A DNA stretch of 64,000 nucleotides from NCBI GenBank assembly GCA_003021725.1, contig PXRA01000007.1, positions 51,904 through 115,903 of the forward strand, read 5' to 3'. This document shows positions 1-9,127 of this stretch, one piece after another. Below the pieces are notes generated by a model. That model did not search any database and was not told the origin of the DNA. It saw only the letters and a program-made list of their open reading frames with translations. Source of the stretch: Halobacteriales archaeon QH_8_64_26. Its GTDB lineage: Archaea > Halobacteriota > Halobacteria > Halobacteriales > Halococcaceae. A program made the translations under genes and the position numbers. Position 1 is the stretch's first letter; every line of letters begins with the position of its first letter.

Positions 1-163
1 CGGCGCTCGGTGAACGGCGTCGCTCGGGTTCTCCGAACCACTCGCTCGCCGATGCGTGTTCAGTAGTGGAAGGCAGGCCACAGCGGGCAAGTAGGGAGAG
101 AATCGATAGTCGTCGGATCGGGCCCGTATCACGGTCGTTCGTCCGAGCGAGCCAGAAAGCAGT

Positions 164-808
164 TCACAGCACGAACTCCTCGATGAGACGCCCGTAGCCC
201 CGATGCAGGCGCTCGGAGACCGACTGGTTCGAGATCCCCAGTTCCTCGCCGAGTTCCTCTAAGGTGACCTGCCGGGGGATCTCGAAGAAGCCCCGTTCGT
301 ACGCCAGTCGGAAGACCTCGCGTTGCTCGTCGGTGAGCCCGTCGCGCAGCGCGGTCGCCTCCTCCTCGGCGTCGTAGAGCCGATGGAGCGAGAAGCCCAT
401 TGCACTCGTCTCACAGAACTCGCGGTACTCCCGCAGCGACTCCCGGTCGGGAAAGCGCCTCCGGTTGTGCCACCGGCCATTGTAGTACCGCTCGCTGAGG
501 GCCTCGGCACCGAGTCGCACCCATTCGGGATAGGGAACGACCTCGGCGTTCTCGGCGACCTGTGCGTAGAACAGCGCCCGGCCGCCGGCCTCGCTCAGCC
601 GCCGTGTCCCCGTGACGGTCGAATCCTCCCCTAATGCGACCGCGAACGCGTCGAGGTCCTCGCCGGCCGCCCGGAAAAAGAGGTTGGGCATCGTCGGGAT
701 CGTCGCCGTCTCGCGTTCGATCTCGAGACGGATCTCGGGGACGGCGGCGATCGCCTCCGCGAGGGGTAGCCGTGAGAAATCGGTTTCGAACTCGACGATA
801 ACGCTCAC
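164..808 (-). CDS. Bat-type HTH transcriptional regulator
   Basis: Predicted DNA-binding regulator of 214 residues. The last ~55 residues read LTDEQREVFRLAYERGFFEIP, then VTLEELGEELGIS, then a QSVSERLHRGYGRLIEEF recognition helix. This is the bacterio-opsin-activator HTH (HTH_10) layout found in many haloarchaeal paralogues. The N-terminal ~150 residues form the variable Bat sensor domain; no ligand can be read from it. The GTG at 808 (VSVIVEFETDF) is preferred to the upstream ATG at 913, because regulators of this group begin with such a beta strand and the upstream 35 residues look non-coding. No neighbour identifies a target gene. Confidence 0.85.
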   Translation of the reverse strand: MSVIVEFETDFSRLPLAEAIAAVPEIRLEIERETATIPTMPNLFFRAAGEDLDAFAVALGEDSTVTGTRRLSEAGGRALFYAQVAENAEVVPYPEWVRLGAEALSERYYNGRWHNRRRFPDRESLREYREFCETSAMGFSLHRLYDAEEEATALRDGLTDEQREVFRLAYERGFFEIPRQVTLEELGEELGISNQSVSERLHRGYGRLIEEFVL

Positions 809-1102
809 TAATACGAGTGTATATCGATAGGGTGTTATCAATCGTCCGCCCGCTGGCGAGTTTTCCTCGCTTTCGCATGATTCCGGCGTATCCGTTCGGC
901 TGCTCGGATACATCGACGACGCACGGAGCCGAAGCGATCGTCCCTTCTCGCCGGACGAGGATTGGATCTAACCCTGGCGTGCCAGGGCTCACATGCTGGT
1001 CGAGCAGCCCTCTCGATAGGGTGACACCGAAATGACGGGGATCGAGCCGCGGTCGAGTGAAGAGATCGGAACCGCTCGGCCCCGGGGAGGGGCGAACTAC
1101 CT

Positions 1103-1462
1103 ATGAGCAAATACGCGTTCTTGATCAATAGTTCCTGGAGGAGCCAGCACCGCTGACGAATACCCTCGAATACGCCCGGAAGCTCGACGAGGCGGGCCAC
1201 GACGTCGTGATCTTCTTCGATGGCGAGGCCACCCGGTGGATCCCCGAACTCGAAGCCGACGCGGATCTACTGCCCCACGACCTCTACGCCGACGTGCGCG
1301 AGCGCGGGCTCGTCGGCGGGGCGTGTGGGTTCTGTGCCTTTTTTCGAAGTCGATCGAGCGATCGAGAAGGTCGAGATCACCCTCGACGGCAGCAGTGCCG
1401 AACACGGCCCGGACGTCGCCCAGCTAGCCGAGCAGGGCTATCAGCTGCTCACCGTCGGTTGA
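1103..1462 (+). pseudogene. DsrE-family protein, two compensating frameshifts
   Basis: A small DsrE/DsrF-like (sulfur-relay or peroxiredoxin-like fold) protein is readable only across two frame changes. The first 10 codons (MSKYAFLINS) are in the frame of position 1103. From about 1135 the frame moves by one and reads LEEPAPLTNTLEYARKLDEAG through VIFFDGEAT to GGACGFCAFF. At the T6 run near 1341-1346 it returns to the first frame and reads FEVDRAIEKVEITLDG to the stop at 1460-1462. The CGFC pair, the VIFFDGEAT segment and the ~118-residue restored length fit the family. The shifts look like one missing base and one extra T. It may be a recent pseudogene or a consensus error. Confidence 0.65.
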
Positions 1463-1517
1463 TCGCTCGGAGGGACTCGGACGCTCGGAGCAGCCCGGCT
1501 GCCGATCGGCGGTCGGA

Positions 1518-2462
1518 CTACTCGGCGGCCGGTCGGAGGTGCTCGCAGTCCCCGACGCTCACCGTTGTCCGTCCGTTGGCCGTCTCGAGTACGAGCCCCC
1601 CGGGAAAGGCGACGTCGACCGCCCGGCCAACGCTCTCCCCGCGAGCGGTTTCGACGCGCACCCGCCGGCCGAGGGTGAGCGCGTGCTCGCGCCAGGCCGG
1701 GAGGATCGAATCGGGATCGGTACGGAGCGCTTCGAACTCCCGGAGGATTCGCTGGACGAGGTCGCGGCGGGGAACGTCGCCGACCGCTTCCCGCAGGCTC
1801 GTCGCGTCCGCCGGGAGGTCGCCGGAATCGACGTTCGCGTTCAGGCCGATCCCGACGACCATCCAGGCGATCCGGTCGGCCTCGCCCCGCATCTCGGTGA
1901 GGATCCCGGCGAGCTTGCGTTCTCGCCCACTCCCCCGGCCGCGGACCAGCACGTCGTTTGGCCATTTGAGCCCCGCGTCGACGCCTGTGGCGCGGACCGC
2001 CCGGGTCGTCGCGACGGCCGCCGCGAGGGTATAGAGGGGTGCGTGGGCCGGCGGGAGCCGGGGTCGAACGAGGGCACTCAGCCACACGCCGCCACTAGGG
2101 GAGTTCCACTCGCGATCGAGGCGTCCCCGGCCCCCGGTCTGGGCGTCGGCGAGCACGACGACGTCGCTCTCGCCGCTCGCAGCGAGGTCGCGAGCGCGGG
2201 CGTTCGTGCTCGGGAGACTGTCGTGAAACTCGATCTCGAAGGGGGCCTCCAGGCCGAACTCGATCGCCGGCCCGCCGTACTCGGGGACCGAATCGAGCAC
2301 GTACCCTTCTTCCCCGCTGCCGATCTCGAAGCCAACCTCACGAAGGGTCTCGACGTGCTTCCAGACCGCCGCGCGCGAGACCTCTAGCTCCCGAGCCAGC
2401 ACGGGTCCGGAGATCGGCCCAGCCGCGATCGCATCGAGCACGGCGCGGCGCGTCCCCTGCAT
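1518..2462 (-). CDS. birA: Biotin-[acetyl-CoA-carboxylase] ligase BirA
   Basis: Attaches biotin to the lysine of biotin carrier proteins through biotinyl-AMP. The 314-residue protein has an N-terminal winged-helix domain (about 1-65; LARELEVSRAAVWKHVETLRE), so it is the bifunctional form that may also repress transcription. The catalytic domain (about 75-260) has the GGRGRLDREWNSPSGG biotin/ATP loop and KWPNDVLV. A C-terminal SH3-like domain covers 265-314. The likely client, a biotin carboxylase with a C-terminal EAMKM motif, lies 4.6 kb away on the same strand at 7114-8964. Start and length are normal for the family. Confidence 0.95.
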   Translation of the reverse strand: MQGTRRAVLDAIAAGPISGPVLARELEVSRAAVWKHVETLREVGFEIGSGEEGYVLDSVPEYGGPAIEFGLEAPFEIEFHDSLPSTNARARDLAASGESDVVVLADAQTGGRGRLDREWNSPSGGVWLSALVRPRLPPAHAPLYTLAAAVATTRAVRATGVDAGLKWPNDVLVRGRGSGRERKLAGILTEMRGEADRIAWMVVGIGLNANVDSGDLPADATSLREAVGDVPRRDLVQRILREFEALRTDPDSILPAWREHALTLGRRVRVETARGESVGRAVDVAFPGGLVLETANGRTTVSVGDCEHLRPAAE

Positions 2463-2543
2463 GAATCGGGCTACGCTTACAGGGTAATTAAACCGGGCGA
2501 ACCCGACTGACGGACGGCCGAGAGGTGACCGACGCGCGAGTCC

Positions 2544-3038
2544 TCAGATCCACCGCGGGACCGCCTCGCGATAGCGATCGAACTCCTCGCCGAACGTCGA
2601 TGCGAGGTAGGACTCCTCCCGATCGATAACCCGCTCGAAGTACGCGAGCAGCGGGGCGAGCACGACGACCGGCCACGCGCTATTGTAGAGGACGGACAGC
2701 CCGAGGTACTGCAGACAGTTCCCGAGGTAGATCGGGTTCCGGCTGTAGGCGAACGGTCCCTCTGTGAGGAGCGTCGCGGGCTCGTCCTCGTGGCTCGGAC
2801 CCGTTTCGGCCGCTTCCATCCTCCGGATCGCACCGGTAAATAGCGCGGTACCGATCACGAAGGCGAAGCCGCCGACGCCGGTGGTCGCGGACCGGGGAAC
2901 GATTTCGATGGGCTTGCGACGATCGAAAAGGACCCCGATCAGGAACGCCGCGGCGAACAGGACCGGCGCGGGCGCGAGGATCGAACCGCGAGCCGCGCCG
3001 TCGCTATCGTCGTTGTCCGTGGTGGGATCATCAGGCAT
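2544..3038 (-). CDS. Isoprenylcysteine carboxyl methyltransferase-like membrane protein
   Basis: Multi-pass membrane protein of ~164 residues resembling the ICMT/PEMT family of SAM-dependent methyltransferases. The family signature is visible: RNPIYLGNCLQYLGLSV in a membrane segment, and a C-terminal EESYLASTFGEEFDRYREAVPRWI-like tail that in the family binds SAM near the membrane. Hydrophobic stretches lie at about 20-40, 50-75 and 105-135. I chose the ATG at 3038 (MPDDPTTD) over one five codons upstream, because an acidic N-terminus is usual here. The methylated substrate is unknown; members range from protein prenylcysteine to phospholipid methylation. Confidence 0.75.
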   Translation of the reverse strand: MPDDPTTDNDDSDGAARGSILAPAPVLFAAAFLIGVLFDRRKPIEIVPRSATTGVGGFAFVIGTALFTGAIRRMEAAETGPSHEDEPATLLTEGPFAYSRNPIYLGNCLQYLGLSVLYNSAWPVVVLAPLLAYFERVIDREESYLASTFGEEFDRYREAVPRWI

Positions 3039-3094
3039 GAGTGCTCCCCGCATATCCGATCAGACGGCTGTTAGGCGTGTCGACCGGCGAGCGA

Positions 3095-3262
3095 TCAGCG
3101 CTCGCTCGGGACCGGACCGGCGTCCGTCTCCTTGCCCATCTCCTCGCGTTCGACCCGGTAGAGCGCCCAGGAGGCCAGTCCCATCAGTGCCGAGACGGCG
3201 AACAGGACGGTCGCTACGAGCCCCAGTACGAACGCTTCTCTCGTAGTGTCGGGACGTGCCAT
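3095..3262 (-). CDS. Small single-pass membrane protein (55 aa)
   Basis: A short reading frame begins MARPDTTREAFVLG and has one clear transmembrane segment (about 11-34, LVATVLFAVSALMGLASWAL). A charged tail rich in E, K and R follows, ending GPVPSER. It sits between two minus-strand genes and fills the gap without overlap. Haloarchaeal genomes encode many such one-helix proteins. I do not recognise a function, and coding status rests on composition and position only. Confidence 0.55.
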   Translation of the reverse strand: MARPDTTREAFVLGLVATVLFAVSALMGLASWALYRVEREEMGKETDAGPVPSER

Positions 3263-3305
3263 CGGAACGGGTATACGAAGCCGACGCTTGCCCCGTTTTC
3301 GATCG

Positions 3306-3677
3306 TCATTCCTCGTCGTCGGGTTCGTAGTCGCCCTCGTCGTAGATCCGGTCCATGCGCGCGGCCATCACGAAGTCGGTCTCGAAGAGGCCATCGATCT
3401 TATGCGTCCACATCTCGACGACGACCTCGCCCCACGAGAGGTGGATGTCGGGGTGGTGCCACTCCTCCTCGGCGAGTTCGCCCACCTCGTAGGCGAATTC
3501 GAGAGCGTCACCGAAGTCCTCGAACGCGTAGGTCCCCTCCAAGTGATGTTCGTCGACAACGTCCCAGACGTCCTGGTTCACCCGCTCGTGGAGCTCGTCT
3601 AACTCCTCCCCTTGCAGGGGGTCGTCGTCGCTCGTACACGCCTCGCACTCGCGTTCGGCCAGTTCGGCTTCCGCCAT
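3306..3677 (-). CDS. 4a-hydroxytetrahydrobiopterin (pterin carbinolamine) dehydratase
   Basis: Cytosolic PCD/DCoH-fold enzyme that dehydrates 4a-hydroxy-tetrahydropterin. The core reads [43 protein letters not shown] in consecutive segments. It contains the diagnostic HHPDI motif and the following W and H of the family. The N-terminal ~35 residues carry an extra CEAC pair, possibly metal-binding, and the tail is very acidic. The ATG at 3677 (MAEAELAE) is preferred to an ATG eight codons upstream because the intervening residues are basic and unlike the rest. About 123 residues is normal for archaeal members. Confidence 0.88.
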   Translation of the reverse strand: MAEAELAERECEACTSDDDPLQGEELDELHERVNQDVWDVVDEHHLEGTYAFEDFGDALEFAYEVGELAEEEWHHPDIHLSWGEVVVEMWTHKIDGLFETDFVMAARMDRIYDEGDYEPDDEE

Positions 3678-4104
3678 AGCCTGCCTTCGATGCCCAGGCA
3701 CTTAGCGACCGGGGCGAGGTCGGTCGTGACCGAAATCCCATCGAGCGCTTCGCCGTCGTCCGTGCGGCCGGCCGATCCGAGCGCCGATCGGCGGACACTA
3801 CACCGATTCGGTCGGTGCGAACCCGCCCCCGAGGCGGGCCCTGCCCGACGCGGCGTCGGTGACCCCGATCGCTATCGACGACCGAGTAGAGGCGTCTCCC
3901 CTGCCCGTCGCTACCTCCAACCCCCCATCCGGCGGCCGAAAAGAGTTCTCCGACCGGATCTTGGGTACGGAACGTTCATGCGGGCCCTCCCGCAAACGGG
4001 GCCGTGCGAACGAACGAGCGTCGGGCCGGTGGAGAGAGACGGAAGCGAGGGTCCCAGGGGAAACGAGGGGAACGAAGCACACATGGCACTGACGGGGCGA
4101 GAGC
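3678..4104. other. Intergenic region without a recognised gene
   Basis: About 430 bases separate the dehydratase from the oxidoreductase. Open frames exist on both strands but read as Arg/Pro/Ser-rich shadow peptides with no family resemblance. No hairpin, tRNA-like or repeat structure stands out. The promoters of the two divergent neighbours should lie here. Confidence 0.6.
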
Positions 4105-5127
4105 GTGAACCCATCGCGTAGCGATCCGCTTCGAGTGGGGCTGATCGGCACGGGCTTCATCGGGAACGTTCTCGGACGCCAGTTCCACGCTCACCCACAG
4201 GCCGACGTCGAGGCCGTATGCGATCCGGACGAGGAAGCCAGAGACGAGTCCGCCGAGCGGTATGCCGTCCCCGGGGACGCGCGATACGCCGATCGCGAGG
4301 CGATGCTGGACGGCGACCGCGAGGATCTCGACGCGATCGTGGTGGGCTCGCCACACGCCTTCCATCACGCACAGATCCTCGCCGGTCTCGACCGTGATCT
4401 GCACGTCTTCTGTGATAAGCCGCTGACCGTCGATCTGGACGCGGCCCGCGAGGTCCGTCGGCGAGCGAACGAGAGCGACCGAACGGTGATGATCGGCTAC
4501 CAGCGTCACCTCAACCCGGCCTTTCTCCGCGCCCGGGAGCGCTGGCACAGCGACGGTCCCGAAGTGCGGTCGATCACCGCCTCGATAACTCAGAACTGGA
4601 TCCCCCGGTTCGAGGACTCGTGGCGAACCGATCCCGATCTCTCGGGCGGCGGAAACCTGTACGACACCGGGAGTCACCTGCTCGACGCGGTGCTCTGGAC
4701 CACCGGCTTGACCCCCGAGCGCGTCTCGGCGGACATGGACTTCGCCGACGAGGCCGAGCGAGTCGACGAGCGCGCGAACGTACTGATCCGCTTCGCCAAC
4801 GGTGCGACCGCCGACGTCTCGGTGTTCTCCGATGCCCCCTGTGTCCGCGAGCACGTCCACATCTGGGACGAGGAGGGCGCGATCTACCTCGAAGGCCGCG
4901 AGTGGGAGCCCCGAACCCTCACCGAGATCTCGGCGGACAGCGCCGATCACACCCCTTATATCGACCGCGACGACCAGCAATCGAAAGCCGACGCGTTCCT
5001 CGAAGCGATCAGTGAGAACGCTGCGCCGCCGGCCACCGTCGAGGACGCCCTGCGCGTGACCGCCGTCACCGAAGCCGCCTACGAGTCCGCACGAACTGGC
5101 GAGTGGATCGATGTCGATCTCGGCTGA
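4105..5127 (+). CDS. Gfo/Idh/MocA-family NAD(P)-dependent oxidoreductase
   Basis: Predicted sugar or polyol dehydrogenase of 340 residues. The Rossmann domain begins RVGLIGTGFIGNVLGRQ (GxGxxG at about 14-19). HVFCDKPLTVDLDAAREV supplies the (E/D)KP catalytic-lysine motif near residue 110. The C-terminal alpha/beta domain has GGNLYDTGSHLLDAVLW, where the family's Asp and His sit. Translation starts at a GTG; there is no better upstream ATG in frame. The substrate cannot be read from the sequence. A sugar-nucleotide or trehalose link is only suggested by the glycosyltransferase gene downstream, on the opposite strand. Confidence 0.9.
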   Translation: MNPSRSDPLRVGLIGTGFIGNVLGRQFHAHPQADVEAVCDPDEEARDESAERYAVPGDARYADREAMLDGDREDLDAIVVGSPHAFHHAQILAGLDRDLHVFCDKPLTVDLDAAREVRRRANESDRTVMIGYQRHLNPAFLRARERWHSDGPEVRSITASITQNWIPRFEDSWRTDPDLSGGGNLYDTGSHLLDAVLWTTGLTPERVSADMDFADEAERVDERANVLIRFANGATADVSVFSDAPCVREHVHIWDEEGAIYLEGREWEPRTLTEISADSADHTPYIDRDDQQSKADAFLEAISENAAPPATVEDALRVTAVTEAAYESARTGEWIDVDLG

Positions 5128-5273
5128 TCGACTCGAGTATGCCCTCTCGGTCGTCGTCTCGCTCTTCGTTCCGACCGTTGATCACGCCGATCGCAGCCCG
5201 CATCGATCGTCGCTCGGTCGGTATACCGTTCGGTCGTGAGACCGGTTCCACGACGCCGTGATTCGAGGCCGCC

Positions 5274-6758
5274 TCACTCCAGGAGCGACCCGATCGCATC
5301 GAGCCACCGAGTCACTTGTCCGAAGAGCAAGTATTCCTCGGTGACCCGTCGCTGTGCGTTCAGTGACCAGTCGTCCCACTTCCCGCGCGCGCCGAGGACC
5401 GAATCCAGGGTCGCCGCGACGCTCTCGGGATCGGCGGCGTCGGGGATCAACCGGCCGTCGGTGCCCTCTCTGAGCTGTGTGCCGATCCCGCCGGTATCCG
5501 AGCCCACCAGCACCGCTCGCTTCCACATCGCTTCGGTGACCGTGAGGCCGAAGCCCTCGCGCAGGGAGTTCTGGGCGACGATCGTCGCACACCGCTGGAG
5601 CGCGTTGATGACGAGTGCGCTTTCGAACTGGTCGGGCGGCATGAGGACGACCGCGACGTCCGCTCGGAGGTCGCTATCGAGGTCGTGCCAGGCGGCTTCG
5701 AGCTCCGCTAGTGCCTCCCTGCCCTCCGGGTCGTCGGCGACCGAGGAGGGGTCCGGCCCGACGAGGGCGAGCCGGGCGGTCTCGATCCGTCGTCGGTGTT
5801 CGGCGCTCCGGCCGCCTTCGCTATCGTTCTCGGTTCCAGCATCGCTCGCGGCCTCGCGTTTCAGCCGGGCGAAGCCCTCCAACAGGGGGACGAAGCCCTT
5901 GAGGCGGTCCCACCGGGAGATCTGACAGACGGTCGGGCGAAAGAGGAGGCCGAAGTCCGCGGGCTCGGTCGCGGGCGCGTAGCTGCCGTCGTCCTGGAGG
6001 CGCTGTGCCACGCCGTCGAACTGCGGGACGGGATGGTCGGTCTCGACGAGCGCGGCGCGCGCGAGGACATGGGCCGCTTGCTGGGGCTTGAGCGGGCGGT
6101 TCTTCGCGCTGTAGGGGTCGATCGCCGGTGGGATCAGCGTCGCCTCGCCCGCGAGAAACTCCGGCACATAGGCGGGCAGCGAGAACACGGCGTCGTCGTA
6201 ACGAGCGATCCAGGGCTCGAGGAAGTCCCAGGCGGCCCGCGAGGCCGGCGAGCGTTCCTCCGAACCGATGTGACAGCGCCAGATCGAGGGACAACCCATC
6301 TCGGCGGCGGCCAGCGCCCCGGCCGCGAGGGGTTGGGGGTCGTGAACGACCAGCACGTCCTCGGGCGCGAGTCGTTCCCCCAAGGCGTCGGCGAGGTCCC
6401 GGCTCACCGCCTCGTAGCGTTCCCGCTCGGCCTCGGTGATCTCGGGCGAACCCGTTCCATGCAGGCGGTTGTGGATCTCCTTCGTGAACTCGAAGAACTG
6501 TGGGCTATCCACCTCGATGACGCCCCACTCGACGTCGACGCCGAGCGAGCGCAACATTCCGATCTGCTTGGGGAGCATCTCGGCGACGCCACCGCCGCTC
6601 GCGGTGGAGTTCACCATCCATACCGTCCGGCCACCGAGTGCGGCGACCGCGGCGGTCGTTTCCTCCTGCATCTCCCGCACTGACCGCCGGAGGACCGTAT
6701 CGCTCGCGTAGTCGGCCGGCGTCCGTTCGGTCTCGACATCGACAATTCGGATCATCAC
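5274..6758 (-). CDS. Trehalose synthase-like glycosyltransferase (GT4, TreT-like)
   Basis: A 494-residue GT-B fold enzyme related to trehalose glycosyltransferring synthase (TreT), which joins NDP-glucose and glucose. The N-terminal domain has VWMVNSTASGGGVAEMLP (about 47-64) and FFEFTKEIHNRLHG, both typical of TreT. The C-terminal donor-binding domain has FRPTVCQISRWDRLKGF (about 270-286) and LREGFGLTVTEAMWKRA with the EGFG...E motif. Trehalose is a common compatible solute in haloarchaea, so osmoprotection is a reasonable inference. An Asp/Ser/Arg-rich insert lies at about 300-325. Two adjacent ATGs are possible starts. Confidence 0.85.
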   Translation of the reverse strand: MMIRIVDVETERTPADYASDTVLRRSVREMQEETTAAVAALGGRTVWMVNSTASGGGVAEMLPKQIGMLRSLGVDVEWGVIEVDSPQFFEFTKEIHNRLHGTGSPEITEAERERYEAVSRDLADALGERLAPEDVLVVHDPQPLAAGALAAAEMGCPSIWRCHIGSEERSPASRAAWDFLEPWIARYDDAVFSLPAYVPEFLAGEATLIPPAIDPYSAKNRPLKPQQAAHVLARAALVETDHPVPQFDGVAQRLQDDGSYAPATEPADFGLLFRPTVCQISRWDRLKGFVPLLEGFARLKREAASDAGTENDSEGGRSAEHRRRIETARLALVGPDPSSVADDPEGREALAELEAAWHDLDSDLRADVAVVLMPPDQFESALVINALQRCATIVAQNSLREGFGLTVTEAMWKRAVLVGSDTGGIGTQLREGTDGRLIPDAADPESVAATLDSVLGARGKWDDWSLNAQRRVTEEYLLFGQVTRWLDAIGSLLE

Positions 6759-6848
6759 CTATCGACTCGGCCGAGGAGAGAACCGCTTTCGTGATATACA
6801 TTGTGTAACGACACGGCCGCCTTCCAGCGGTAGTAGACTCGTCCCCGA

Positions 6849-7045
6849 TCGATCCATTGGAGCCACCCCGACCCGGGATCGACCGGCGAGCTCGGCTCCT
6901 CGCCGTTCGACACGCGGAGAACGTCCCAGCGACGTTCCGACTGAGTTCTCGGCGGGATCCCTCGGAGTGCCACGCAGTATGGGGGGTCAGCACGACGTCC
7001 TCCCGGTCGAGCAACGGCGAACCCTCGGGCGGCCGTGTTAGATGG
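6849..7045 (-). pseudogene. Remnant of a D-2-hydroxyacid dehydrogenase C-terminus
   Basis: Read on the minus strand, this segment gives PPEGSPLLDREDVVLTPHTAW, then SRRELSRNVA. After a one-base frame change near 6920 it gives DVLRVSNGEEPSSPVDPG. This is the C-terminal end of a phosphoglycerate/D-2-hydroxyacid dehydrogenase, including the TPHxAW catalytic-histidine motif. The NAD-binding domain and the rest are absent; the similarity stops abruptly upstream of PPEG. It lies just downstream of the biotin carboxylase gene. I regard it as a decaying fragment. Confidence 0.7.
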
Positions 7046-7113
7046 TTACCTCTGCGGGCGACACACCGGACTGCCCGGCGGCTTCCGGACGATCGACCGG
7101 GATCGTGACATTG

Positions 7114-8964
7114 CTATTCGAGAACGACGAGCACGTCGCCCATGTTCACGCTATCGCCCTCACTGACCGCGACCTCCGCGACGGTACCCCCGAAGGAGGC
7201 GACCACGTCGTTTTCCATCTTCATCGCTTCGAGCACACAGAGCGTATCGCCCGAGGAGATGTCGTCGCCCGCTTCGACGCCCATCGAGAGGATCGTCCCC
7301 TGCATGTCCGCCGTGACCTGCTCGCCCTCGGCGCTTACGCTCGTCCCGCCGTCGCCGCTATCGCTCTCACCGTCGCTTCCGCTACTACCGCCACCGCCGC
7401 TCTGTCCTGAACGCGACCGACCACCCGATCCCGAACGACCGCCGCCACCACCGCCGCCCCCTCCAGCGCGCTCGACGGCCGGCGCGCCACGTTCCTCCAA
7501 GTTCACCTCGAAGCGCTTGCCGTTTACCTCGACGACGAACTCCCGTTCGACGCTCTCTTGCTCGTCGTCGCCTTCGCCCGTCGAGTCGGCCGATCCCCAC
7601 CGCCCTTGAGCTTCTTCGATCCGCTCGGGATCGAGTTCCTCGTCCAGGTAGTTCGTGGTGTGTTCCCCGGCCCGAAAGGCGTCGTCAGTAAGCATCAGCC
7701 GGTGGAAGGGAATTATCGTCGCCAGGCCCTCGATTTCGTATTCGGCGAGCGCGCGCTCGCTGCGAGCGATACACTCCTCGCGATCCCGACCTTTCACGAT
7801 GAGCTTCGCGATCAGCGAGTCGTAATCCCCACCGATCGTATCGCCCTGGCGGAGCGCGTCGTCGACCCGCACCCCGATCCCGCCGGGCGGGTCGTAGGTC
7901 TCTAGTGTACCTGTCGCCGGTGTGAACTCCCCGGCGGCGTTCTCGGCGTTGATCCGGAACTCCATCGCGTGGCCGTCGAGCGAGACGTCTTCCTGGTCGA
8001 AACTCACCGCCTCGCCCGCGGCGACCCGGAGTTGTTCGGCCACGATGTCGATGCCCGTCAGTGCCTCGCTGACGGTGTGTTCGACCTGGATCCTAGTGTT
8101 GACCTCCAGGAAGTAAAAGTCCCCTCCCTCGACGAGGAACTCGACGGTACCGGCGTTGGTATACTCGGCGGCGTCGACCCCTTCACGGGCGGCCGCGCGG
8201 ATCTCCTCCCGGAGGTCGTCGTCGAGCGCCGGGCTCGGTGCCTCCTCGATGACCTTCTGGTGGCGGCGCTGGAGCGAGCAATCGCGCTCGCCGACGTGCC
8301 GGACGTTGCCCTTCTCGTCGGCGACGATCTGGACTTCGATGTGCCGGGGGGCTTCGAGGTAGCGTTCGAGATAGACCGAATCGTTGCCGAAGTACGCCTC
8401 GCCCTCGCGTTTCGCGCTTTCGAGCTGGTCGTCGGCCTCTCCGGCGTTCTCGACGATCTTCATGCCGCGGCCACCGCCGCCACCTTCGGCCTTGATCGCG
8501 ACCGGGTAGCCGTGTTCCTCGGCGAAGGTCTCTATCTCCTCGGTCGAATCGACCGGATCGGTCGTGCCGGGAACGGTCGGTACCCCGGCCGCGTCCATCT
8601 CTCGACGGGCACTGGTCTTCTCGCCTAACAGGCGCATCGAGTCGCTCGTCGGGCCGATCCAGGTAAGGGAACTGTCCTCGACGCGGGCGGCGAAGTCGGC
8701 GTTCTCCGCGAGGAACCCGTAGCCGGGATGAATCGCTTCCGCGTCAGCGCGCTCGCCGGCATCCACGATCGCCTCGCCGTCGAGATACGATTCGGCGGCC
8801 CGGGCCGGCCCGATATTATAGGCTTCGTCGGCATACCGGACGTGACCGGCGTCGCTGTCGGCCTCGGAGTAGATCGCTACCGTATCGATCCCGAGCTCCT
8901 CACAGGCACGCATCACCCGAACCGCGATCTCCCCCCGGTTCGCGACGAGGACTTTCTCGAACAT
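7114..8964 (-). CDS. Biotin carboxylase/biotin carrier fusion (acetyl/propionyl-CoA carboxylase alpha)
   Basis: ATP-dependent carboxylation of enzyme-bound biotin, the first half of acetyl- or propionyl-CoA carboxylation. Residues 1-110 are the N-domain ([17 protein letters not shown]). The ATP-grasp domain covers about 115-320 ([11 protein letters not shown] glycine loop; [16 protein letters not shown]). The C-domain runs to ~445. A Gly/Ser-rich linker with a run of ten glycines (about 505-545) leads to a biotinyl domain (545-616), whose biotin lysine is K582 in EAMKM. The carboxyltransferase beta subunit is not in this window. BirA at 1518-2462 would biotinylate it. The 616-residue length is normal for fused archaeal alpha subunits. 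Confidence 0.93.
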   Translation of the reverse strand: MFEKVLVANRGEIAVRVMRACEELGIDTVAIYSEADSDAGHVRYADEAYNIGPARAAESYLDGEAIVDAGERADAEAIHPGYGFLAENADFAARVEDSSLTWIGPTSDSMRLLGEKTSARREMDAAGVPTVPGTTDPVDSTEEIETFAEEHGYPVAIKAEGGGGGRGMKIVENAGEADDQLESAKREGEAYFGNDSVYLERYLEAPRHIEVQIVADEKGNVRHVGERDCSLQRRHQKVIEEAPSPALDDDLREEIRAAAREGVDAAEYTNAGTVEFLVEGGDFYFLEVNTRIQVEHTVSEALTGIDIVAEQLRVAAGEAVSFDQEDVSLDGHAMEFRINAENAAGEFTPATGTLETYDPPGGIGVRVDDALRQGDTIGGDYDSLIAKLIVKGRDREECIARSERALAEYEIEGLATIIPFHRLMLTDDAFRAGEHTTNYLDEELDPERIEEAQGRWGSADSTGEGDDEQESVEREFVVEVNGKRFEVNLEERGAPAVERAGGGGGGGGGRSGSGGRSRSGQSGGGGSSGSDGESDSGDGGTSVSAEGEQVTADMQGTILSMGVEAGDDISSGDTLCVLEAMKMENDVVASFGGTVAEVAVSEGDSVNMGDVLVVLE

Positions 8965-9127
8965 TTGCCTGGAGTCCGACCAGCGCTTACCTCATTGTGT
9001 CGGTTCGTTCGTAGCCTACTGGCAGGTACTCGTCCTCGTCCGCCACACCTGCTCCGCTCGCTTCGGTCGCGGGCCTCATGGGAGTCACGGACGAGAGAGA
9101 TTTGTTCGTGGATACCTTCATCGAGGT

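Noticed and set aside
838..1405. Arg/Pro-rich minus-strand frames across the DsrE gene
   Set aside because: Typical high-GC shadow frames with no family resemblance; the plus strand gives recognisable DsrE segments.
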